DNA of 5,371 bases from NCBI GenBank assembly GCA_030606585.1, contig JAUWGD010000121.1:1-5371 (forward strand), written 5' to 3'. Below the pieces are notes generated by a model. The model did no database searches. It had not been told where the DNA came from and was given only the letters and a program-made list of their open reading frames with translations. Of the stretch, positions 1 to 5,108 are shown piece after piece. The translations under genes were made by a program, and so were the position numbers. Source of the stretch: Dehalococcoidales bacterium. Lineage in GTDB: Bacteria; Chloroflexota; Dehalococcoidia; Dehalococcoidales; RBG-16-60-22. Numbering within the stretch: position 1 is the first letter of the stretch; the number at the start of each line of letters is the position of its first letter.

Positions 1-96
1 ATTAATGATACCATTTGTCAATAGTTATTATAACATGTTGTGTAAAATTTTTATAAATATTTTTTCTAATTTCATTGATAACTAATAGATACTTAA
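1..96. other. AT-rich non-coding stretch downstream of tgt
   Basis: No ORF with coding character is seen here. The stretch is very AT-rich and lies after the TAG stop of tgt. I find no GC-rich stem followed by a U run, so the end of the tgt transcript is not resolved. On the minus strand there is an extended -10 (TGTTATAAT, 27-35) without a matching -35, and a separate TTGACA at 16-21 whose -10 would fall outside the window. These could belong to a minus-strand gene beyond the left edge, but in DNA this AT-rich such matches are expected by chance. Confidence 0.5.
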
Positions 97-1266
97 CTAC
101 CCTTCCTTTTCCCTCCCCCTCAGCCACTTCTCCTTCTGCTCAACGCGTGTTTTTTCATCGGTGGTTTTATAGTTTGAAAGAAAGTCATCGCGGAAGGTGC
201 TGAAGGTGCCGTCCAGGATAGAGCTTCTTATCTTTCCCATCAGGTTGGCGATAAAGCGCAGGTTGTGGACGGTGGCCAGCCGCAGGCCCAGAAGCTCATC
301 GCTGCGGAAGAGGTGGCTCAGATAGGCGGCGGAAAAGGTGCGGCAGGTAGAGCAGTCACAGGCGGGGTCGAGGGGATCGTCCATCTGGCGGTAAGCCGCT
401 TTTCGTATGTTTATTCTACCCTTGCCGGTAAACAAGGCGCCGTTGCGGGCTACACGTGTGGGCAGGGCACTGTCGAAGATATCGATGCCCCGCGCCACGC
501 TTTCGACGATATCCTCGGGCGAGCCGACCCCCATGAGGTAGCGCGGCTTTTCAACGGGCAGTAAAGCGGACGTTGCCTCCACCATGGCGAAAGTCGTCTC
601 TTTAGGCTCTCCGACGCTCAGGCCGCCGATGGCATAGCCGGGGAAATCGAGCGCCGTCAGGTACTCCGCCGACTGCTTTCTAAGCTCCGGGAACATGCCC
701 CCCTGAACGATGGCGTAAAGCACCCGGTCTTTTCTTTTTTGAGCTTTAAAGCATCTCTCCGCCCAGCGGTGGGTCCTGTCCATCGCCTTACGTACTTTTT
801 CCTGATTGTCACCATAGGCGGTACATTCATCCAGTACCATGATAACGTCGGCGCCCAGCGACTCCTGGTAATGAATCGCCAGCTCGGGGGTGAGGAAATG
901 CTCGCTGCCGTCGATATGCGAACGGAAGGTAACGCCATTATCGCTAATTTTACACAGAGGGGCCAAACTGAACACCTGGTAGCCGCCGCTGTCCGTAAGC
1001 ATGGCGCCGTCCCAGGCCATGAACCGGTGCAGGCCGCCCATCTTCTCGATAACATCGATACCCGGCCTCAGGTAGAGGTGGTAGGTGTTGGCCAGCACCA
1101 TGTTAAAGCCGATATCTTTAATTTCGCGGGGGGTGATGGTCTTGACCGTAGCCTGGCTGCCCACCGGCATGAACACGGGCGTGGGCACGGTGCCGTGGGG
1201 GGTATAAAGCTCCCCGGCACGGGCGGCGTTATAGGTTTTAATTAAATTGAAATGTTTTTGGGGCAA
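97..1266 (-). CDS. tgt: queuine/preQ1 tRNA-guanine transglycosylase (Tgt)
   Basis: Tgt swaps guanine-34 of GUN-anticodon tRNAs (Asp, Asn, His, Tyr) for preQ1, in the cytosol, as a step towards queuosine. The 389-residue product is full length for the bacterial family. Visible landmarks: TDSGGYQ with the conserved Asp92, DECT at 146-149, IVQGG at 186-190, GGLSVGE at 214-220 (the Val is typical of preQ1-using bacterial enzymes rather than eukaryotic queuine enzymes), MGVGSPED at 245-252, and the nucleophile Asp265 in GIDIFDSALPTR. Zinc ligands Cys303, Cys305, Cys308 and His334 are all present. A Ser follows the nucleophile where many family members have Cys. The start is TTG (1264-1266), chosen because a strong AGGGGAG ribosome-binding site stands 7 nt upstream and the protein aligns from its first residues. 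It is the last gene of a minus-strand cluster and lies 3 nt after the acyl-CoA dehydrogenase stop, so coupling is likely. No other queuosine gene is in view. Confidence 0.97.
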   Translation of the reverse strand: MPQKHFNLIKTYNAARAGELYTPHGTVPTPVFMPVGSQATVKTITPREIKDIGFNMVLANTYHLYLRPGIDVIEKMGGLHRFMAWDGAMLTDSGGYQVFSLAPLCKISDNGVTFRSHIDGSEHFLTPELAIHYQESLGADVIMVLDECTAYGDNQEKVRKAMDRTHRWAERCFKAQKRKDRVLYAIVQGGMFPELRKQSAEYLTALDFPGYAIGGLSVGEPKETTFAMVEATSALLPVEKPRYLMGVGSPEDIVESVARGIDIFDSALPTRVARNGALFTGKGRINIRKAAYRQMDDPLDPACDCSTCRTFSAAYLSHLFRSDELLGLRLATVHNLRFIANLMGKIRSSILDGTFSTFRDDFLSNYKTTDEKTRVEQKEKWLRGREKEG

Positions 1267-1269
1267 ATT

Positions 1270-2403
1270 TTAACTCCCCTGTATCAAGCGGTTGGCGATG
1301 ATGCTGCGGTGCACTTCTGAGATGCCGACGTAAATCTCGGTCATCTTGGCATCACGGTAGAGTCGTTCCACCGGCAGGGACTTCATCGTCCCGTAAGCCC
1401 CGTGGACCTGCATCGCCATGCGGGTAACGTCCACGGCGACCTGTGAAGCGAAGAGCTTGGCCATGGACGACTCGTACTGGATGCTCTGGCCCTGGTCGCG
1501 GAGGAATGCGGTGCGGTAGACCAGCCAGCGGGCGGCCTCGATTCGGGCAGCCATCTCCGCCAGCTGCTGCTGTATGGCCTGCATTTTGGCGATAGGCTTT
1601 CCCTGGACTTTCCTCTCCCGGGCATATTCGATGGAAAGCTCCAGCGCGTTCTGGGCGACGCCCACGCCCTGCGTGGCAACGCTTAATCTCTCTATGCTTA
1701 TCGCCTCCAGCAGGATATCGAAGCCCTGCCCCTCTTTGCCGATTAGATTTTCCTGCGGCACATAGACATCGTCGAGATAGACCACCGACGTCCCCAGTCC
1801 CCTCAGTCCCATGGTCTCGCAGGGCTCGCGGAGGGTAAATCCCTTTGAGGAAGAAGCGACGATGAAAGCGCTGATACCCTCTTCCTTTTCCCTTCGAGCG
1901 AAAAGGAGCACCACGTTCAAAACCGGTGCCAGCGCCATGAACTGCTTCTGTCCATTGATGACAAAGCCCTTACCGCTGCGGCGGGCTACGGTGGTAATCG
2001 CCCGGGTGTCCGAGCCGGTATCGGCCTCGGTAAAGCCGATGCCCCCCAGCCACTCTCCGCTGGCCAGTGGAGTTAAGAAGCGTTTTTTCTGCTCCTCGGT
2101 TCCGAAGCGGAAAATCCCTTCTTCGGGGACGGTATTAACCGCCATAATCGCGCCGACGGTCATCGAAGCCCGGCAGAGCTGTTCCTGCACCAGAATGAAG
2201 CTGACATAGCCGGCGCTGCCGCCGCCGTAAGCGACCGGATACGGCAGACCCTGAAAGCCACGCCTGCCTATCTCTTTAGCGAGTTCGGTGGGAAACTGGC
2301 CGGTGCGGTCGATTTCCGCCGCCTGCGGCAATACCTCTTTAGTCGCGAAGTCCTGAGCCAGACTCTGCAGCATCTTTTCCTGTTCACTCAGATTAAAGTC
2401 CAT
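1270..2403 (-). CDS. acyl-CoA dehydrogenase family flavoprotein (relocated catalytic Glu)
   Basis: Members of this family are FAD enzymes that oxidise acyl-CoA thioesters to trans-2-enoyl-CoA and pass electrons to electron-transfer flavoprotein. The 377-residue product has the usual length and order: N-terminal helical domain (about 1-115), middle beta domain with GFTEADTGSD (123-132) and MGLRGLGTS (198-206), and C-terminal helical domain (about 226-377) ending in YRDAKMTEIYVGISEVHR (349-366). The usual catalytic Glu of the short- and medium-chain enzymes, in the Y-E-G-T motif, is Val359 here. Glu238 in ISIERLSVA instead matches the position used by isovaleryl-CoA and long-chain acyl-CoA dehydrogenases, so activity by that route is plausible. 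The flavin-contacting ITN segment is replaced by residues around Phe155-Met156-Ala157. The ATG start has GGAGAGG just upstream. The gene lies between a prenyltransferase and tgt. Substrate cannot be read from the sequence; no ETF gene is in view. Confidence 0.93.
   Translation of the reverse strand: MDFNLSEQEKMLQSLAQDFATKEVLPQAAEIDRTGQFPTELAKEIGRRGFQGLPYPVAYGGGSAGYVSFILVQEQLCRASMTVGAIMAVNTVPEEGIFRFGTEEQKKRFLTPLASGEWLGGIGFTEADTGSDTRAITTVARRSGKGFVINGQKQFMALAPVLNVVLLFARREKEEGISAFIVASSSKGFTLREPCETMGLRGLGTSVVYLDDVYVPQENLIGKEGQGFDILLEAISIERLSVATQGVGVAQNALELSIEYARERKVQGKPIAKMQAIQQQLAEMAARIEAARWLVYRTAFLRDQGQSIQYESSMAKLFASQVAVDVTRMAMQVHGAYGTMKSLPVERLYRDAKMTEIYVGISEVHRSIIANRLIQGS
1274..1279 (-). promoter_or_regulatory. 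tgt ribosome-binding site inside the preceding gene
   Basis: GGGGAG on the minus strand sits 7 nt before the TTG start of tgt and overlaps the last sense codons of the acyl-CoA dehydrogenase gene. It decides the TTG start and suggests that ribosomes finishing the upstream gene re-initiate on tgt. Confidence 0.75.
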
Positions 2404-2421
2404 TTTACCTCTCCGAAAATT

Positions 2422-3300
2422 TTATCCCAGGAGCCAGATATCCAGGCACATGACCAGGAATATCGCCCCCAGGTAGGGGAAAGCCGAAAGCCGGTACAGC
2501 TTCCAGGCCTCTTGAGTCGCGCGGGAAACGATGAGTCGGAAGCCGGCATAGACCATAATGATGCCCAGTATATTGGCCAGCGCCAGATACAGCCAGGAGA
2601 AGTCGCCGACGAAGTAAAGGGCGAGGGAAGCCGCATAGAGCACCAGTGAAAATACCAGCAGTATCTTGATGGAATCCTTGACCTCCAGATTGATGGGAAA
2701 GTAGTTCAGTCCTGCCTGCCGGTAGTCCTCCCGGTGGGCGATATTGACACTCCACACGTGCAGCGGGAGCCAGGCGGCAACCAGGGCGCACAGCAGCAAT
2801 AGCTCCCAGCTCAGGGTTTGGCTCACAGCCAGCCACCCCATCAGAATCGGGGCGCAGCTGGCGAGCACGCCCTGAGGGTAAACACAGGTCACCTTCTTGC
2901 GCCAGGTGGCAGCGACCAGCGTGCCGAAGGCAGCCGCCAGGAAAACAAAGGGGTGCAGATACCAGGCAAGAATCAGACCGATAATAATCAGACCGATAAT
3001 CAAAGGCAGCACCTTCCGATGGGGATAAATAGCCTTTGACGGTAACACCCGAAAGCAGGTGCGTCGCATACGGGCGTCAATATCACGGTCGAGATAGTTG
3101 GTCAGGCCGTTAGCGCCCGCCGAGGCTATTAAAACCGTCAGCAGGACAAGGCCAAGGCGGGGCGTAAGCTGTCCCTGCCCGGCGACGACCGCCGCACAGA
3201 ATCCGATAAAGGCCAGCAGGACACTGGGCAGAGGCTTCAACACCTCGATATAGTTGACCGCCCTGCCGGCTGCCGACCTTTTCTTCGACGGCAGGCCCAT
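2422..3300 (-). CDS. ctaB: UbiA-family prenyltransferase, heme O synthase (CtaB/CyoE)-like
   Basis: Heme O synthases attach a farnesyl group to protoheme IX in the membrane to make heme O for terminal oxidases. Numbering here is for the longer 307-residue frame from ATG 3345. The first Asp-rich motif NYLDRDIDARMRRTCFRVL (83-101) closely resembles CyoE, with Asp86 and Asp90 as expected Mg-diphosphate ligands. The second is REDYRQAG (205-212), after PLHVWSVNIAH, as in CyoE/CtaB; the usual MLPV is YFPI here. About eight to nine hydrophobic segments follow a short basic N-terminus. I prefer the start at Met16 (3300, product 292 residues), because GGTGA lies 7 nt upstream of it. The first ATG (3345) has only a weak site and lies a few nt from a predicted transcription start. 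It is first in the minus-strand cluster, 18 nt before the dehydrogenase. No oxidase or heme A gene is near, so the true substrate may differ. Confidence 0.85.
   Translation of the reverse strand: MGLPSKKRSAAGRAVNYIEVLKPLPSVLLAFIGFCAAVVAGQGQLTPRLGLVLLTVLIASAGANGLTNYLDRDIDARMRRTCFRVLPSKAIYPHRKVLPLIIGLIIIGLILAWYLHPFVFLAAAFGTLVAATWRKKVTCVYPQGVLASCAPILMGWLAVSQTLSWELLLLCALVAAWLPLHVWSVNIAHREDYRQAGLNYFPINLEVKDSIKILLVFSLVLYAASLALYFVGDFSWLYLALANILGIIMVYAGFRLIVSRATQEAWKLYRLSAFPYLGAIFLVMCLDIWLLG
2971..3000. repeat. perfect 15-bp tandem duplication inside the prenyltransferase gene
   Basis: The unit AATCAGACCGATAAT occurs twice back to back (2971-2985 and 2986-3000) with no mismatch. It is in frame and encodes Ile-Ile-Gly-Leu-Ile twice (residues 116-125 in 307-residue numbering), within a predicted membrane helix. 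Identity at every third position suggests a recent slippage event. Confidence 0.95.
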
Positions 3301-3307
3301 TTCTCTC

Positions 3308-3312
3308 TCACC
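3308..3312 (-). promoter_or_regulatory. ribosome-binding site supporting the internal ctaB start
   Basis: GGTGA on the minus strand matches the extended anti-Shine-Dalgarno complement and stands 7 nt before the ATG at 3298-3300. This favours the 292-residue product over the 307-residue one. Confidence 0.5.
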
Positions 3313-3357
3313 ACGTACGGCTATTTGCGAATGATTCAATGCCATAAATCCACATCA

Positions 3358-3363
3358 ATTATA
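3358..3363 (-). promoter_or_regulatory. candidate -10 element of the ctaB-acd-tgt cluster
   Basis: A perfect TATAAT is read on the minus strand. There is no good -35 at 16-18 nt (TAGCCT at 17 nt), so the promoter would be weak or factor-dependent. Transcription would start near 3350, giving about 50 nt of leader to the ATG at 3300 and only about 5 nt to the ATG at 3345. Confidence 0.4.
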
Positions 3364-3426
3364 CACAATCTGCTCAACTCAGGCTAGGAGAGGGACTGGT
3401 GTCTTAATTCAGAAATATCGGCTGCA

Positions 3427-3456
3427 TTTACTATCCCGCCGTTATTGTATTAATAT
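3427..3456 (+). promoter_or_regulatory. weak candidate promoter of the Nudix gene
   Basis: TTTACT (3427-3432) and TAATAT (3451-3456), 18 nt apart, each match the sigma-70 consensus at four of six positions. The predicted start point is almost at the GTG start codon (3464), which also lacks a clear ribosome-binding site. The mRNA could be leaderless or nearly so, or the real promoter is elsewhere. Confidence 0.3.
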
Positions 3457-3463
3457 AGAGACA

Positions 3464-4036
3464 GTGAAAGCAGAACTTAAGAAATTGCTGGCGGAGAGAC
3501 AGAAACAATATATTACTGACGCTGACCGCGTGCCGTCGGCGGTATTAATCCCTGTTTATGAGAACGAGGGACAGTACCACATTGTATTCATCAGACGTAC
3601 GGACACGGTCAAGACACACAAGGGTCAGATATCCTTCCCCGGAGGGACCCGGGAAATCAGCGACAGTACACTGCTGGATACGGCTATACGGGAGAGCACC
3701 GAGGAAATAGGTCTGCTCCCCGAGGATGCCGAGATTCTGGGAGAGCTCGACGACGAGATAACGACGACGTCAAACTACATCGTCACCCCTTTCATCGCCA
3801 TGATACCCTGGCCATATTCGTTTGTAATAAATAAGGGCGAGGTTGACGAGATTATCAAAGTGCCTGTGAAAGCACTCCTGGACAAGGACTGCTTGAAACC
3901 TGATATCGAATTTCTCAACGGTAAAGAGTTCGAGTCTTATGCCTATCACTACAAGGGGAAGGTAATCTGGGGCGCCACCGCGCGGATACTGAACAAACTG
4001 CTGGAAATCATCGGACAGATTACGACGGATAGATAA
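3464..4036 (+). CDS. Nudix hydrolase, probable coenzyme A pyrophosphatase
   Basis: This class cleaves CoA and its derivatives to 4'-phosphopantetheine (or acyl-phosphopantetheine) and 3',5'-ADP in the cytosol. The 190-residue product carries the CoA-specific lead-in VFIRRTDTVKTHKG..FPGG (41-61), which fits the UPF0035 pattern found ahead of the Nudix box in NUDT7- and NudL-type enzymes. The box follows as FPGG...D67...R76-E77-S-T-E80-E81-I-G-L. It has the one-residue-longer spacing, with Asp in the first acidic region, seen in that subfamily. VTPFIAMI (107-114), EVDEI (126-130) and WGATARIL (169-176) are further subfamily-like segments. The start is GTG; the reading frame stays open upstream but no ATG, GTG or TTG in good context is seen there. 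It is a single plus-strand gene, divergent from the prenyltransferase and convergent with the next gene. CoA recycling would suit a host using acyl-CoA chemistry, but that link is inference. Confidence 0.9.
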   Translation: MKAELKKLLAERQKQYITDADRVPSAVLIPVYENEGQYHIVFIRRTDTVKTHKGQISFPGGTREISDSTLLDTAIRESTEEIGLLPEDAEILGELDDEITTTSNYIVTPFIAMIPWPYSFVINKGEVDEIIKVPVKALLDKDCLKPDIEFLNGKEFESYAYHYKGKVIWGATARILNKLLEIIGQITTDR

Positions 4037-4060
4037 AGGATAAACAGGATATCAAATAAT

Positions 4061-4085
4061 AGCAGCCTGGAATCGCCATGCTTTT
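4061..4085. terminator. weak hairpin between convergent genes
   Basis: AGCA (4061-4064) pairs with TGCT (4079-4082) and TGG (4068-4070) with CCA (4076-4078), with a 3-nt bulge and a 5-nt loop. A short T run follows on the plus strand. It lies where both the Nudix gene and the repeat-protein gene end, but the stem is imperfect and the T run short. Confidence 0.3.
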
Positions 4086-4086
4086 A

Positions 4087-4908
4087 CTAACCGGCGGCGA
4101 GGACGCAATCTTTGAAGAGGATGTTCTTACTGTAGCCGTCGTACTTACCCTGCACCGTCACCGTCTGCCCCTCGTTGAGACGGCTCATCTGACTCATGCT
4201 CTCCTTTTCGAACGAGCATCTGACGCTCCACAACATCTTTTTCTGTGAGCCGTCAAGCACAATATAACGAACGTCAATATGGTCGCGGATAAACACCTTC
4301 GCCACCACTCCCGTAACCGCCAGCGTTTTACCCGTTAGTTTGGTGTGCGTCCCCACCATATTCGCCCGGAAAAGCTCATCCAGCTGGTCGACGCTTACCT
4401 CCGCGCCATCGGCGATTTCATCCAGAGTCGGAGCAGCCGCTGATTCCGGCTTCGGTTCGGGCTCGGGTTCGGGCTCCGGTTCTGGCTCCAGCGCGGGTTC
4501 TGGCTCCGGCACGGGTTCCGGTTCAGGCGCGGGTTCCGGTTCCGCTTTGGCTTTAGGCTTTCGTCCCCGCTTAGGTTTCGGTGCTGGCGCGGGTTCCGGT
4601 TCTGGTGCTGTCGCTGGTTCCGGTTCTGGCTCCGGTTCCGGTTCGGGCGCTGGTTCAGGCTCGGGCGCTGGTTCAGGCTCCGGTTCCGGTTCAGGCTCAG
4701 GCTCAAGCGCTGGTTCAGGCTCAGGCTCGGGCACTGGTTCAGGCTCGGGGGATACCGACCGCCAGGCAGAACTCCGCTCCTCCTGTATCTCCCTGTAGGT
4801 CTTGTCTATCTTCTTATAAGACCGGGATAAAAGCGGATAACCGCACCACTGGCAAACCCAGTCCTCGGTGCGCATAGTCTGTCGACCACAATTAGGGCAT
4901 CCCGGCAT
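4087..4908 (-). CDS. zinc-ribbon protein with Glu-Pro repeats and C-terminal OB-like domain
   Basis: Function unknown. The 273-residue product has three parts. Residues 4-22 form a zinc ribbon with CxxC pairs Cys4/Cys7 and Cys19/Cys22, followed by a short charged, probably helical stretch (about 28-50). Residues 54-155 are Glu-Pro repeats with about 33 glutamates, broken at 111-122 by a basic patch, KPKRGRKPKAKA, that resembles an AT-hook. Residues about 172-271 look like the tRNA_anti-like OB-fold family: an LDELFRAN-type helix, LTGKTLAVTGVVAKV (191-205), YIVLDG (215-220), VRCSF (229-233), EGQTVTVQGKYDGYSKNILFKDCVL (246-270). No signal peptide or membrane segment is seen, so a cytosolic protein is expected. 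The ATG has GAGGA about 7 nt upstream and a good promoter; the gene ends in tandem stops (TAG TAA). It is divergent from dnaJ. The zinc ribbon and OB fold hint at nucleic-acid or protein binding, but no activity can be assigned. Confidence 0.88.
   Translation of the reverse strand: MPGCPNCGRQTMRTEDWVCQWCGYPLLSRSYKKIDKTYREIQEERSSAWRSVSPEPEPVPEPEPEPALEPEPEPEPEPEPAPEPEPAPEPEPEPEPEPATAPEPEPAPAPKPKRGRKPKAKAEPEPAPEPEPVPEPEPALEPEPEPEPEPEPKPESAAAPTLDEIADGAEVSVDQLDELFRANMVGTHTKLTGKTLAVTGVVAKVFIRDHIDVRYIVLDGSQKKMLWSVRCSFEKESMSQMSRLNEGQTVTVQGKYDGYSKNILFKDCVLAAG
4444..4749 (-). repeat. hexanucleotide-periodic Glu-Pro coding repeat
   Basis: About 300 bp of six-base periodic sequence encodes (Glu-Pro)n with Ala, Val, Lys and Leu variants, interrupted at 4543-4578 by the basic AT-hook-like segment. 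The two halves share an arrangement: Val-Pro, two or three EP, Ala-Leu, then six EP (residues 59-80 and 133-152). The second half thus looks like an old segmental copy of part of the first. Codons for the same dipeptide vary, so it is not a pure recent expansion. Copy number may vary between strains. Confidence 0.9.
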
Positions 4909-4927
4909 AAAATTTCCTCACCCATAG

Positions 4928-4955
4928 ATTACACGTGATAACCGCAGCTTGTCAA
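4928..4955 (-). promoter_or_regulatory. sigma-70-type promoter of the repeat-protein gene
   Basis: On the minus strand TTGACA (4950-4955) is followed after 16 nt by TGTAAT (4928-4933). That gives a perfect -35, a five-of-six -10 and near-ideal spacing. Transcription would begin about 4921, only a dozen bases before the ATG, with the ribosome-binding site close to the 5' end. Confidence 0.65.
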
Positions 4956-4963
4956 CTGGTAAA

Positions 4964-4973
4964 ATAGTACTAT
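4964..4973. promoter_or_regulatory. 10-bp palindrome upstream of the repeat-protein -35
   Basis: ATAGTACTAT is a perfect palindrome, 8 bp upstream of the minus-strand TTGACA. The position suits an activator or operator site, but short palindromes are common in AT-rich DNA. Confidence 0.3.
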
Positions 4974-5003
4974 AAACAAAGTCATTCGCAGTGTAATTTG
5001 ACC

Positions 5004-5013
5004 GTAATATTAC
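5004..5013. promoter_or_regulatory. 10-bp palindrome midway between the divergent promoters
   Basis: GTAATATTAC is a perfect palindrome between the two promoters. No regulator is recognised; this could be chance. Confidence 0.25.
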
Positions 5014-5029
5014 TGATAATCAATACTAT

Positions 5030-5051
5030 AGTTAACATTTCTATGTTAACT
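5030..5051. promoter_or_regulatory. perfect 9-bp inverted repeat, probable regulator site upstream of dnaJ
   Basis: AGTTAACAT and ATGTTAACT are exact reverse complements separated by TTCT. The repeat ends 14 bp upstream of the dnaJ -35 hexamer, a usual place for an activator or auxiliary operator. It could also be read as two copies of the palindrome GTTAAC 14 bp apart. It does not resemble CIRCE (GAGTGC-type) or HspR/HAIR (CTTGAGT-type) elements. The regulator is unknown. Confidence 0.55.
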
Positions 5052-5065
5052 TTTCTTATTATATC

Positions 5066-5094
5066 TTGACAATTTACCTGAAAAGATTTATAAT
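5066..5094 (+). promoter_or_regulatory. full-consensus sigma-70 promoter of dnaJ
   Basis: TTGACA (5066-5071), exactly 17 nt, then TATAAT (5089-5094): both hexamers and the spacing match the housekeeping consensus perfectly. Predicted start about 5101, with a leader of about 20 nt to the ATG. So strong a core promoter for a chaperone gene suggests control by repression. Confidence 0.9.
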
Positions 5095-5108
5095 ATAACT
5101 TAGGTTAT
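5095..5108. promoter_or_regulatory. dyad over the dnaJ transcription start, candidate operator
   Basis: ATAAC and GTTAT are exact reverse complements separated by TTAG, directly after the -10 and covering the predicted start point. This is a classic place for a repressor. The arms are only 5 bp, so the call rests on position as much as on sequence. Confidence 0.45.

Noticed and set aside
16..35. Minus-strand promoter near the left edge (TTGACA 16-21, extended -10 27-35)
   Set aside because: The hexamers are in the wrong order for one promoter, and the -10 partner of the TTGACA would be outside the window; base composition makes chance matches likely.
739..1245. 168-codon plus-strand open frame opposite tgt
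   Set aside because: It lies wholly opposite a full-length, motif-complete tgt, and its translation shows no recognisable family.
1811..2209. 132-codon plus-strand open frame opposite the acyl-CoA dehydrogenase
   Set aside because: Antisense of a conserved gene, with low-complexity Ser/Arg/Pro composition typical of shadow frames.
2405..2836. 143-codon minus-strand frame within the prenyltransferase gene
   Set aside because: It is out of frame with the prenyltransferase, which has clear motifs and hydrophobic segments over the same DNA.
3464..4036. Naming the Nudix protein as MutT (8-oxo-dGTPase)
   Set aside because: The lead-in motif before FPGG, the longer box spacing and the WGATARIL segment fit the CoA pyrophosphatase subfamily better.
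4444..4749. Possible CRISPR array or minisatellite
   Set aside because: Periodicity is six bases with no spacers, and the sequence is an in-frame Glu-Pro coding repeat.
4340..4798. Plus-strand open frame rich in Gly-Ser repeats
   Set aside because: It is the antisense reading of the Glu-Pro repeat (EP codons read as Gly-Ser on the other strand). The real gene on the minus strand has a ribosome-binding site, promoter, zinc ribbon and OB-like domain.
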